Assembly: GCA_900555765.1 (NCBI GenBank)
Contig: USMA01000011.1
Coordinates: 1-12,419 of the forward strand
Source: an uncultured Collinsella sp.
GTDB lineage: Bacteria; Actinomycetota; Coriobacteriia; Coriobacteriales; Coriobacteriaceae
Direction: 5' to 3'
DNA length: 12,419 nucleotides
Shown here: positions 1 through 6,441 of the stretch, in pieces
Layout: each line of letters opens with the position of its first letter
How positions within the stretch are numbered: the first letter of the stretch is position 1
Notes under the pieces: generated by a model
Told to the model about the DNA's origin: nothing
The model's database searches: none
The model's input: the letters and a program-made list of their open reading frames with translations, nothing else
Position numbers and translations under genes: made by a program

Positions 1-1862
1 ACCGCATCCAGATCAGCGACACCCCGGGCCTCGTGGACTTCACCGCCGAGGTCGAGCGCTGCCTGCGCGTCCTCGATGGCGCCGTCGCCGTCTTCGACGC
101 CGTTGCCGGCGTTCAGCCCCAGTCTGAGACCGTTTGGCGTCAGGCTTCCACCTTCAACGTCCCCCGCATCGCCTTCATCAACATGTTAGACCGCGTGGGC
201 GCTGACTTCTTCAACGCTATCGAGACCATGAAGGATCGTCTCGACGCTAACGCCGTGGCCGCTCAGGTCCCGATGGGCGCCGAGGACAACTTCTGGGGCG
301 TCATCGACCTGGTCACCATGACTGCATGGGACTTCAAGGCCGACGAGAAGGGTATGACCTACCCCGAGCCGATGGACGAGATCCCGGCTGAGTTCGCCGA
401 CATCGCTGCCACCAAGCGCGAGGAGCTCCTTGACGCTGCTGCCAGCTTTGACGACGAGCTCATGGAGAAGATCCTCATGGAGGAGGACTTCACCGTCGAG
501 GAGCTTAAGGCCGCTCTGCGCAAGGGCGTTCTGGCCAACGAGCTCAACCTCGTCTTCGTGGGCTCCGCCTACAAGAACAAGGGCGTTCAGGAGCTGCTCG
601 ACGCTGTCGTCGACTATCTGCCCAGCCCGCTCGACGTCGAGGCCGTCACCGGTACCGATCCGGACACCGGCGAGGAGATCCAGCGTCATCCTTCCTTCGA
701 CGAGCCCTTCTCCGGCCTGGTCTTCAAGATCATGACCGACCCGTTCGTCGGTAAGCTCACCTACGTCCGCGTTTACTCCGGCCGCGCCGAGTCCGGCTCC
801 TACGTTGTCAACGCTTCCAACGGTCAGCGCGAGCGCCTCGGCCGCATCCTCGAGATGAACGCCGCCGAGCGTATCGACCGTGACGACGCTGCCGCCGGTG
901 ACATCGTCGCTTGCGTCGGCTTCAAGATCTCCACCACCGGCGACACCCTGTGCGCCGAGGGCAAGGAGATCGTCCTCGAGAAGATCGAGTTCGCTAAGCC
1001 CGTTATCGACGTTGCCATCGAGCCCAAGACCAAGGCCGAGCAGGACAAGATGTCCCTTGCTCTGACCAAGCTCGCCGAGGAGGACCCGACCTTCCAGGTG
1101 TCCACCAACCACGAGACCGGTCAGACCATCATCGCCGGCATGGGCGAGCTGCACCTCGAGATCATCGTCGACCGCCTGCTCCGCGAGTTCAAGGTTGACG
1201 CTAACGTCGGTAAGCCCCAGGTTGCCTACCGCGAGACCGCTGGTCACGACGTCGAGAAGGCTGAGGGCAAGTTCGTCCGTCAGTCCGGCGGTCGCGGTCA
1301 GTACGGCCACGCCGTCATCAAGCTCGAGAAGATGGAGGAGGGCTTCGGCTACGAGTTCGTCAACGCTATCGTCGGCGGCGTCGTGCCCAAGGAGTACATC
1401 CCGTCCATCGACAAGGGCATCCAGGAGGCCCTGAACACCGGTGTTATCGCCGGCTTCCCGGTCCTCGACGTTAAGGTCACCCTGTTCGACGGTTCTTACC
1501 ACGAGGTCGACTCCTCCGAGGCCGCCTTCAAGATCGCCGGTTCCATGGCTATCAAGGACGCCCTCAAGAAGTCCGATCCGCAGCTGCGCGAGCCGAGCAT
1601 GGCTGTCGAGGTCGAGACCCCCGAGCAGTACATGGGCGACGTTATGGGCAACCTCTCCGGTCGCCGCGGCAAGATCGAGGGCATGGAGGATCGCAAGAAC
1701 AGCAAGCTCATCCGTGCCAAGGTGCCGCTGGGCGAGATGTTCGGTTACGCTACCGACCTTCGCTCCCAGACCCAGGGCCGTGCATCCTACACGATGCAGT
1801 TCGACTCTTATGAGCCCGCGCCCAAGTCCATCGTGGACGAGGTCATGAGCAAGAACGCCTAA
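1..1862 (+). CDS. fusA: Elongation factor G, 5'-truncated by window edge
   Basis: EF-G is the GTPase that drives ribosomal translocation and, with RRF, ribosome recycling; it is cytosolic. The first complete codon is at position 3, and about 619 residues remain of a roughly 700-residue family. The P-loop and switch I lie upstream of the window. Visible in order: the G3 region (DTPGL, 18-32), the invariant block [20 protein letters not shown], the G4 region (NMLD, 180-191), the G5-like GSAYKNKG, domain II with [19 protein letters not shown], domain III with EDPTFQV and [14 protein letters not shown], domain IV with GGRGQYGH and [15 protein letters not shown], and domain V with [20 protein letters not shown] and FGYATDLRS. 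Domains II-V look fully conserved. Two GTPase motifs are not: the G3 histidine is leucine and the G4 lysine is lost. It ends in TAA, 61 nt before rpsJ, as in a str operon. Identity is certain; whether the motif changes are real is open. Confidence 0.97.
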   Translation, partial: RIQISDTPGLVDFTAEVERCLRVLDGAVAVFDAVAGVQPQSETVWRQASTFNVPRIAFINMLDRVGADFFNAIETMKDRLDANAVAAQVPMGAEDNFWGVIDLVTMTAWDFKADEKGMTYPEPMDEIPAEFADIAATKREELLDAAASFDDELMEKILMEEDFTVEELKAALRKGVLANELNLVFVGSAYKNKGVQELLDAVVDYLPSPLDVEAVTGTDPDTGEEIQRHPSFDEPFSGLVFKIMTDPFVGKLTYVRVYSGRAESGSYVVNASNGQRERLGRILEMNAAERIDRDDAAAGDIVACVGFKISTTGDTLCAEGKEIVLEKIEFAKPVIDVAIEPKTKAEQDKMSLALTKLAEEDPTFQVSTNHETGQTIIAGMGELHLEIIVDRLLREFKVDANVGKPQVAYRETAGHDVEKAEGKFVRQSGGRGQYGHAVIKLEKMEEGFGYEFVNAIVGGVVPKEYIPSIDKGIQEALNTGVIAGFPVLDVKVTLFDGSYHEVDSSEAAFKIAGSMAIKDALKKSDPQLREPSMAVEVETPEQYMGDVMGNLSGRRGKIEGMEDRKNSKLIRAKVPLGEMFGYATDLRSQTQGRASYTMQFDSYEPAPKSIVDEVMSKNA

Positions 1863-1887
1863 GTTCGAGCTCTCTGTTACGTAATCC

Positions 1888-1906
1888 TGCGAGAACATCT
1901 CTCGCA
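1888..1906 (+). promoter_or_regulatory. Hairpin in the fusA-rpsJ spacer
   Basis: A perfect 7-bp inverted repeat, TGCGAGA / TCTCGCA with loop ACATC, lies in the 61-nt spacer and ends 6 nt before the rpsJ Shine-Dalgarno. No T-run follows it, so it is not an intrinsic terminator. It could be an mRNA-processing or stability element, or could tune rpsJ translation. The fold is seen in the sequence; the role is inference. Confidence 0.4.
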
Positions 1907-1912
1907 CTCTTT

Positions 1913-1926
1913 GGAGGTTTAAGTTG
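1913..1926 (+). promoter_or_regulatory. RBS and TTG start of rpsJ
   Basis: GGAGG at 1913-1917 is followed after 6 nt by TTG (1924-1926). The protein from TTG has the standard S10 N-terminus ([16 protein letters not shown]). No in-frame ATG or GTG lies between the Shine-Dalgarno and this codon, so TTG is the start. Confidence 0.85.
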
Positions 1927-2232
1927 GCTACCCAGAAGATCCGCATTCGCCTCAAGGGCTATGATCACGAGGTCGTCGATCAGTCCGCGAAGCTCATCGT
2001 CGAGACCGCTCAGAAGACCGGCGCTCGCGTTTCCGGTCCTGTCCCCCTGCCCACCGAGCGCAACCTGTACACGGTTATCCGCTCGCCGCACGTGAACAAG
2101 GACTCCCGTGAGCAGTTCGAGATGCGCACCCACAAGCGCCTCATCGACATCCTCGACCCCACCTCGGGCACCGTTGATTCGCTCATGCGTCTCGACCTCC
2201 CCGCTGGCGTCGACATCGACATCAAGCTCTAA
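1924..2232 (+). CDS. rpsJ: 30S ribosomal protein S10
   Basis: S10 is a component of the 30S subunit head and, as NusE, a partner of NusB in antitermination. The 102-residue product has the usual family length and the conserved path: [17 protein letters not shown], a [19 protein letters not shown] block covering the loop that reaches into the 30S head, then [15 protein letters not shown] and the C-terminal GVDIDIKL. Translation starts at TTG. The gene is co-directional with fusA and is followed 22 nt later by a strong terminator. rpsJ is therefore the last gene of a str-type operon here and does not lead an S10 operon. tuf, often found between fusA and rpsJ, is absent. Identity is certain. Confidence 0.98.
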   Translation: MATQKIRIRLKGYDHEVVDQSAKLIVETAQKTGARVSGPVPLPTERNLYTVIRSPHVNKDSREQFEMRTHKRLIDILDPTSGTVDSLMRLDLPAGVDIDIKL

Positions 2233-2254
2233 GCGATATCGCTCATAGCTTAAA

Positions 2255-2290
2255 GGGCCCCGCTGCCGTTACGGTAGCGGGGCCCTTTTT
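2255..2290 (+). terminator. Intrinsic terminator after rpsJ
   Basis: A 14-bp GC-rich stem (arms 2255-2268 and 2272-2285, one G-T wobble) with loop TTA is followed directly by TTTTT (2286-2290). This is a textbook Rho-independent terminator on the + strand. Read on the - strand the hairpin is followed only by TTT and then AAG, so it may stop convergent birA transcription weakly. The 59 nt from here to the birA stop hold only a bulged hairpin (2327-2346) with no T-run. Confidence 0.95.
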
Positions 2291-2349
2291 GTTTTGAGTT
2301 TAGATTTTGGGATAGCGAATTCGTCTGCCGAGCCGGCGGCTGCGGCGCC

Positions 2350-3126
2350 CTATTCGCTCAGGGGGCGCAAGGATGCTTCTTCGAAGTGGAAGACGCACAA
2401 GCCGCTCTCGGTCTCAATGCATGCGCGGCCGCAATCGTCGACCGTTCTAAATATGCCTCGTGCCAGCTCGTCTCCAGCGGGGGAGCGGGCGATAACGTGC
2501 TTCCCGATCCAATTGAGGTGAGCGATATATTCGTCGTGGACGGGCGCGAGCGGACCGGCGTCTTCTTCCTTGGCGTTGAGGCGCGCTGCCCAGGTATCTA
2601 CAGCGTCTATAACTGCGTGATAGACCTCATCGAGGAGCATGTCGACGGCGGGAACGCTCTCGTTGAGGTCCGAGAGGCCAATTGCCGCCAGGCCGCCATC
2701 GGGCACCTCTTGGGGCGTGTAGTTTACGTTGACACCAATGCCGCAGACGGCGAAAGGTTTGCCTTCGTTATCGCGTGCGGCCTCGACCAGAATGCCGCCG
2801 AGTTTGCGTCCTCGCGCGACCAGGTCGTTGGGCCATTTGAGGCCAATCTCGTTTGCAAGACCCTGCTTTTCGAGTGCTTCGAGCACCGCTAGGCCGCTGA
2901 CGGCGGCAAGACCAGAGTACTTTGCGGGATTAACGCATGGACGCAGGACAATCGAAAGCAATAGGTTGCCGGCGGTTGAATCCCACTTGTGGCCGCGCCG
3001 GCCGCGTCCTGCCGTTTGCGCGCGGGCGGCAAGTCCTGTGCCGTGCGGCGCACCCTGTTTTCCTGCCTCGAGCAGGTCATCGTTGGTCGATCCGGTTACG
3101 TCGACAATCGTTAATTGGGCATCCAT
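2350..3126 (-). CDS. birA: Biotin--[acetyl-CoA-carboxylase] ligase, group I (no HTH)
   Basis: BirA activates biotin with ATP to biotinyl-5'-AMP and transfers it to a lysine of biotin carrier domains. The only acceptor visible here is AccB of the divergent operon. The product is 258 aa. STND at about 13-16 opens the catalytic domain, GRGRRGHKW (40-48) is the biotinyl-AMP binding loop, KWPND (97-101) and KLGGILVE (108-115) are the central catalytic motifs, and GIGVNVNY precedes a small SH3-like C-terminal domain. There is no N-terminal helix-turn-helix, so this protein is not expected to act as a repressor. I chose the ATG at 3126 because AAGGAGG (3138-3144) sits 11 nt upstream and the protein then begins at the catalytic domain; a start at 3207 would add 27 residues that do not look family-like. 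It converges on rpsJ and diverges from fabH. Confidence 0.95.
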   Translation of the reverse strand: MDAQLTIVDVTGSTNDDLLEAGKQGAPHGTGLAARAQTAGRGRRGHKWDSTAGNLLLSIVLRPCVNPAKYSGLAAVSGLAVLEALEKQGLANEIGLKWPNDLVARGRKLGGILVEAARDNEGKPFAVCGIGVNVNYTPQEVPDGGLAAIGLSDLNESVPAVDMLLDEVYHAVIDAVDTWAARLNAKEEDAGPLAPVHDEYIAHLNWIGKHVIARSPAGDELARGIFRTVDDCGRACIETESGLCVFHFEEASLRPLSE

Positions 3127-3220
3127 AGCGGCTGCTACCTCCTTATTGAATAAGTGAATGACGCAATGGTGTCGAGAGATAGACACAATGTGAAGCCTTT
3201 GTCGCATTTGGACAATTTAA

Positions 3221-3237
3221 TGTTAACACGTCAACAA
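3221..3237. promoter_or_regulatory. Candidate operator, copy 1
   Basis: TGTTAACACGTCAACAA matches copy 2 at 16 of 17 positions. Its first 16 bases are partly palindromic, TGTTnACnnGTnAACA (12 of 16 symmetric), as expected for a dimeric repressor site. It overlaps the best -10-like hexamer for fabH. The motif does not match the FabT or FapR consensus as I know them. The repeat is seen; its operator role is inferred. Confidence 0.55.
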
Positions 3238-3268
3238 AGACTGAAATGCGTTATCCTCTCTTGGTCGA

Positions 3269-3285
3269 TGTAAACACGTCAACAA
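3269..3285. promoter_or_regulatory. Candidate operator, copy 2
   Basis: TGTAAACACGTCAACAA is a direct repeat of copy 1 with one substitution, 48 bp downstream and only 3 nt before the fabH Shine-Dalgarno (3289-3296). A protein bound here would sit in the leader and could block elongation or act with copy 1. No regulator gene is present in the window. Confidence 0.55.
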
Positions 3286-3302
3286 CTCAAAGGAGGTTAG
3301 TG

Positions 3303-4262
3303 ATGGGTTTCACGATTCTTGGAACAGGCTCGGCGCTTCCTGAGCGCAGCGTTTCCAATGACGAGCTGTCTGAGTTCCTCGATACCTCGGATGAGTGGAT
3401 TTTTACTCGCACCGGTATCAAGAGCCGCCACGTCTGCACCACCGAGTCACTTGACGACCTTGCCGTAGCGGCGAGTGAGCGGGCACTCCAGGTGTCCGGA
3501 ATCGACGCGAGCCAGCTGGATCTGATCGTCTGTTCGACGACGACGGGTGACCACCTTGTTCCCGCTGAGGCGTGTGCCGTTGCTGAGCGACTAGGCGCGA
3601 CGTGCCCTGCCTTCGATGTCTCGGCGGCTTGTGCCGGCTTCGTATTTGCGCTCGATGTCGCCGAGGGCTATATCGCCCGCGGTCGCGCCGAGCGCGTGCT
3701 TGTCGTTGCTGCCGAGCAGATGACGCGCGCGCTCGACTGGACCGACCGTGCCACCTGCGTGCTCTTTGGCGATGGGGCAGGCGCCGCAGTGATTGAGGCT
3801 GGGGGAGACAGTCCCCTTGCCGTTGAGCTTTCGACGGCGCCCGACGTCGAGACGTTGCGCGTTCCCGGTCTGGTCGGTACCTCGCCGTTTAAGGCTTCCG
3901 CAGATAGCGCGAGCGTGCTGTCCATGAATGGCCGCCGCGTGTTCAAGTTCGGCGTCAACGCCATCTGCGACACGGTCCATAAGCTTGCGATCGATGCGGG
4001 CATTTTGGTCGAAGACATCGATCATTTTGTATTCCATCAGGCTAACGAACGAATCCTGAGCCAGGCGGTCAAGCGCCTGGGCGTGCCGGACGAGCGCGTG
4101 GTTCGCACGTTGCGCGAGACCGGCAACATTTCGAGCGCATGCATTCCGCTTGCCCTCGACCGGCTGGCAAACGCCGGTGCACTTCACACAGGCGACACCA
4201 TCGCCTTGGTTGGATTTGGCGCCGGTCTGGATATAGGTGGCTATCTGCTTCGTTGGAAGTAG
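3303..4262 (+). CDS. fabH: Beta-ketoacyl-ACP synthase III
   Basis: FabH starts fatty acid synthesis by condensing an acyl-CoA primer with malonyl-ACP. It is cytosolic and also influences chain branching through primer choice. The product is 319 aa, the normal length. The catalytic triad is visible: Cys110 in AACAGF, His245 in FHQAN and Asn275 in GNISSAC. The C-terminal GFGAGLDIGGYLLRWK is typical. The ATG at 3303 is preceded by AAAGGAGG (3289-3296, 6 nt spacing); the in-frame ATG at 3246 would add 19 unlikely residues running through candidate operator 2 and the Shine-Dalgarno. It is the first gene of the FASII operon, directly downstream of the paired candidate operators. A 51-nt spacer separates it from acpP. 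Stop is TAG. Confidence 0.97.
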   Translation: MGFTILGTGSALPERSVSNDELSEFLDTSDEWIFTRTGIKSRHVCTTESLDDLAVAASERALQVSGIDASQLDLIVCSTTTGDHLVPAEACAVAERLGATCPAFDVSAACAGFVFALDVAEGYIARGRAERVLVVAAEQMTRALDWTDRATCVLFGDGAGAAVIEAGGDSPLAVELSTAPDVETLRVPGLVGTSPFKASADSASVLSMNGRRVFKFGVNAICDTVHKLAIDAGILVEDIDHFVFHQANERILSQAVKRLGVPDERVVRTLRETGNISSACIPLALDRLANAGALHTGDTIALVGFGAGLDIGGYLLRWK

Positions 4263-4313
4263 TCGCACATAGGAAATAAAAACGCCCTAGGGCACAACCA
4301 AAGGAGAACTACC

Positions 4314-4550
4314 ATGGCAGATCAGAAGACCTTCGAGCGCGTTTGCGACGTTATCCGCGAGACCGCCGGTCTTGACGATGTCGAGATGAAGCCCGAGTCC
4401 ACGCTCGAGGAGATTGGTCTCGACAGCCTGGGCACCGTCGAGATCCTCGTTGCCGTCGAGGACGAGTTTGGCATCCAGCTCGATACCGAGGAGAACCCCA
4501 AGACGGTCGGCGAGTTCGCCGATACGGTCGAGGCGGCATTGGAGAAGTAG
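4314..4550 (+). CDS. acpP: Acyl carrier protein
   Basis: ACP carries the growing acyl chain on a 4'-phosphopantetheine arm between FASII enzymes. The 78-aa acidic product has the GLDSLG motif with attachment Ser38. Helices I-IV are recognisable (TFERVCDVIRETAG, SLGTVEILVAVEDEFG, VGEFADTVEAALEK). AAGGAG (4301-4306) lies 7 nt before the ATG. The upstream spacer contains the perfect 10-bp palindrome GCCCTAGGGC (4284-4293) and a weak TTGGAA-16-AATAAA promoter-like pair (4253-4280), which could allow extra ACP expression; I do not call it a promoter. Only 2 nt separate its TAG from the fabK start. Its place between fabH and fabK supports a fatty acid role over a polyketide one. Confidence 0.98.
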   Translation: MADQKTFERVCDVIRETAGLDDVEMKPESTLEEIGLDSLGTVEILVAVEDEFGIQLDTEENPKTVGEFADTVEAALEK

Positions 4551-4552
4551 AG

Positions 4553-5497
4553 ATGCTCAAGACTCCTCTCTGCGATCTGCTCGGCATCGAAAAGCCCGTG
4601 TTCCAGGGCGGTATGGCCTGGATTGCCGATGCCTCGCTGGCGTCCGCAGTGTCCGAGGCGGGTGGCTTAGGCATCATCGCGGCCATGAACGCCGACGCCA
4701 ACTGGCTTCGCGACCAGATTCATGAGCTGCGCGCCAAGACGGATAAGCCCTTTGGCGTGAACGTCATGCTCATGAGACCGTTAGCCGACGAGGATGCACA
4801 GGTCGTGATTGCCGAGCGAGTGCCGGTCGTCGAGCCGGGCGCCGGCAATCCCGCCAAGTACATGAAGGCGTGGAACGAGGCGGGCATCAAGGTCATCCCG
4901 GTCGTTGCCTCGGTGGCGCTGGCGCGCCTCGTGGCACGTCGTGGAGCCACGGCGGTTGTTGCCGAGGGTACCGAATCGGGCGGCCATATTGGCGAGACCT
5001 CGACGATGGCACTGGTGCCGCAGGTCGTCGATGCGGTTGACATTCCCGTCGTGGCCGCCGGCGGTATTGCCGACGGCCGCGGCGTGGCGGCCGCCTTTAT
5101 GCTGGGCGCAGCCGGCGTCCAGGTGGGTACGCGCTTTCTCGTTGCGAATGAGTGCACCGTCTCGGAGCAGTACAAAGAGATGGTCCTGAAGGCCAACGAC
5201 ACTTCGACGCGTGCGACTGGTCGCTCGACGGGGCATCCAGTGCGCGCCCTCAAGAGCCCCTTCACCAACGCCTATGCCAAGAGCGAGGGTTCCGGTGCGA
5301 GTGCCGAGGAGCTCGGTGCTATGGGAACCGGTGCGCTGCGTAAGGCCGCCAAGGACGGCAACTACGAAGAGGGTTCGTTTTTGTGTGGACAGATTGCCGG
5401 CATGGTCAACGAGCGCAAGAGCGCACGCGAAATCGTTGACGACCTGGTCGATGGCGCCGAGCACGTCCTGAAGGGTGCGTGCGCATGGGTGGCGTAG
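4553..5497 (+). CDS. fabK: Enoyl-ACP reductase II (FMN-dependent)
   Basis: FabK reduces trans-2-enoyl-ACP to acyl-ACP, the last step of each elongation cycle, using FMN and NAD(P)H. It is unrelated to FabI and, as a family, insensitive to triclosan. The 314-aa product has the TIM-barrel features of the nitronate monooxygenase-like family: FQGGMAWIAD (17-26), PFGVNVML, GAGNP (96-100), EGTESGGHIG with the expected catalytic His145, AAGGIADGRG and GVQVGTRF for FMN phosphate binding, and the FabK-specific GQIAGMV near the end. No other enoyl reductase is in the window. Its RBS (GGAG at 4541-4544) lies inside the end of acpP, so translation is probably coupled. FabK in this slot is the Streptococcus-type arrangement. 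Stop is TAG, overlapping fabD. Confidence 0.95.
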   Translation: MLKTPLCDLLGIEKPVFQGGMAWIADASLASAVSEAGGLGIIAAMNADANWLRDQIHELRAKTDKPFGVNVMLMRPLADEDAQVVIAERVPVVEPGAGNPAKYMKAWNEAGIKVIPVVASVALARLVARRGATAVVAEGTESGGHIGETSTMALVPQVVDAVDIPVVAAGGIADGRGVAAAFMLGAAGVQVGTRFLVANECTVSEQYKEMVLKANDTSTRATGRSTGHPVRALKSPFTNAYAKSEGSGASAEELGAMGTGALRKAAKDGNYEEGSFLCGQIAGMVNERKSAREIVDDLVDGAEHVLKGACAWVA

Positions 5498-6411
5498 CGT
5501 TTTTGTTTGCCGGCCAGGGTGCCCAGCACCCCGCGATGGGCGTCGATCTGATCGAGACATCGCCGGCGGCCGCCGAGGTGTTCGCCATTGCCGATGAGGT
5601 GCGCCCGGGGACGAGCGAGCAGTGCCGGAGCGCCTCCAAGGAGGAGCTCTCGCAGACCGAGAATACGCAGCCTTGCGTGTTCGTTCATGACCTGGCAGCG
5701 GCTGCCGCACTGCGCGAGCGCGGCGTGGCGCCTGCCGCCTGTGCGGGATTCTCGCTGGGCGAGGTCGCCGCGCTCACCTTTGCAGGAGCGTTCGATACGC
5801 GAGCGGGCTTTGAGCTCGTGTGCGAGCGCGCGGCGCTGATGGCCGCGGCTGCCGAGCGTCACCCCGGCGGTATGCGCGCCGTCATCAAGCTTGATGCGGC
5901 GCAAGTCGAGAACCTGGCTGCGCAGGCCGGCGAGGATTGCTGGACGGTCAACTACAACAGCCCGCAGCAGACGGTTGTTGCCGGAGCGCCCGAGGCGCTG
6001 CAGGAGCTCGACGCCTTGGTAAAAGAGGCTGGTGGCCGGGCCATGAAGGTCGCGGTGTCGGGTGCATTCCATAGCCCCTATATGGCCGAGGCGACTGAGG
6101 GACTGGCGACGTATATCCAAGCCGGTCACGCGCCGTCTCCGCTGCTAATTCCGGTCAAGGCAAATATGACGGCGGCGCCCTATCCGGCGGACCCGCGAGC
6201 AGCATCGGATGTCTTGGCCAACCAGGTGAGCCATCCCGTGCGCTGGGTCGACACGCTGCATACTCTGCAGGATCAGGGCATCGACACGTTTATTGAGGTC
6301 GGCCCTGGCAAAACACTGTCGGGCGTGGTCAAGCGTACGCTGAGCGACGTTCGCGTGTATTCGTGCGAAACGGCCGAGCAGGTCGCAGCTATTGCCGACG
6401 AGCTCGCATAG
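5485..6411 (+). CDS. fabD: Malonyl-CoA:ACP malonyltransferase
   Basis: FabD transfers malonate from malonyl-CoA to ACP, linking the carboxylase genes of this operon to the condensing enzymes. The 308-aa product opens with the FLFAGQGAQHPAMG oxyanion-hole region. It has the nucleophile elbow GFSLGE with Ser90, where many family members have GHSLGE, Arg115 in CERAALM for malonate binding, and catalytic His196 in SGAFHSPYM. I chose the ATG at 5485 because GAAGGG (5470-5475) is 9 nt upstream; the in-frame GTG at 5479 would leave only 3 nt. The start overlaps the fabK end by 13 bp, indicating translational coupling. Stop is TAG, followed by a 30-nt gap to fabG. Confidence 0.95.
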   Translation: MGGVAFLFAGQGAQHPAMGVDLIETSPAAAEVFAIADEVRPGTSEQCRSASKEELSQTENTQPCVFVHDLAAAAALRERGVAPAACAGFSLGEVAALTFAGAFDTRAGFELVCERAALMAAAAERHPGGMRAVIKLDAAQVENLAAQAGEDCWTVNYNSPQQTVVAGAPEALQELDALVKEAGGRAMKVAVSGAFHSPYMAEATEGLATYIQAGHAPSPLLIPVKANMTAAPYPADPRAASDVLANQVSHPVRWVDTLHTLQDQGIDTFIEVGPGKTLSGVVKRTLSDVRVYSCETAEQVAAIADELA

Positions 6412-6441
6412 TCCACAGGGCTGTAACCCGAAAGGAATGAC

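Larger units (their letters stand above)
3127..3302. promoter_or_regulatory. Divergent birA/fabH control region
   Basis: This 176-bp region separates two divergently transcribed genes and must hold the promoters for birA and for the fab operon. It is visibly more AT-rich than the flanking genes. Both start codons have strong Shine-Dalgarno sequences (AAGGAGG on each strand). I could not fix a convincing -35/-10 pair: TTTAAT (3216-3221) is the best -10-like hexamer on the + strand but has no good -35 at the right distance. Two 17-bp repeats (listed separately) lie in the fabH-proximal half. Confidence 0.7.

Noticed and set aside
186..1955. 589-codon open frame antisense to fusA
   Set aside because: The translation is low-complexity, rich in Leu, Gly, Val, Asp and His, and has no recognisable motif. 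It mirrors GC-rich codon use in fusA, a common artefact in highly expressed high-GC genes.
2233..2242. Palindrome GCGATATCGC right after the rpsJ stop
   Set aside because: Ten bases of symmetry just before a strong terminator is expected by chance often enough, and nothing links it to a binding site.
2327..2346. Bulged hairpin just downstream of the birA stop as a birA terminator
   Set aside because: The stem is 8 bp with one bulged base and no T-run follows on the - strand, so it lacks the second half of an intrinsic terminator.
3246..3302. Longer FabH starting at the ATG at 3246
   Set aside because: It would place a candidate operator and the strong Shine-Dalgarno inside the coding region and add 19 residues unlike any FabH N-terminus.
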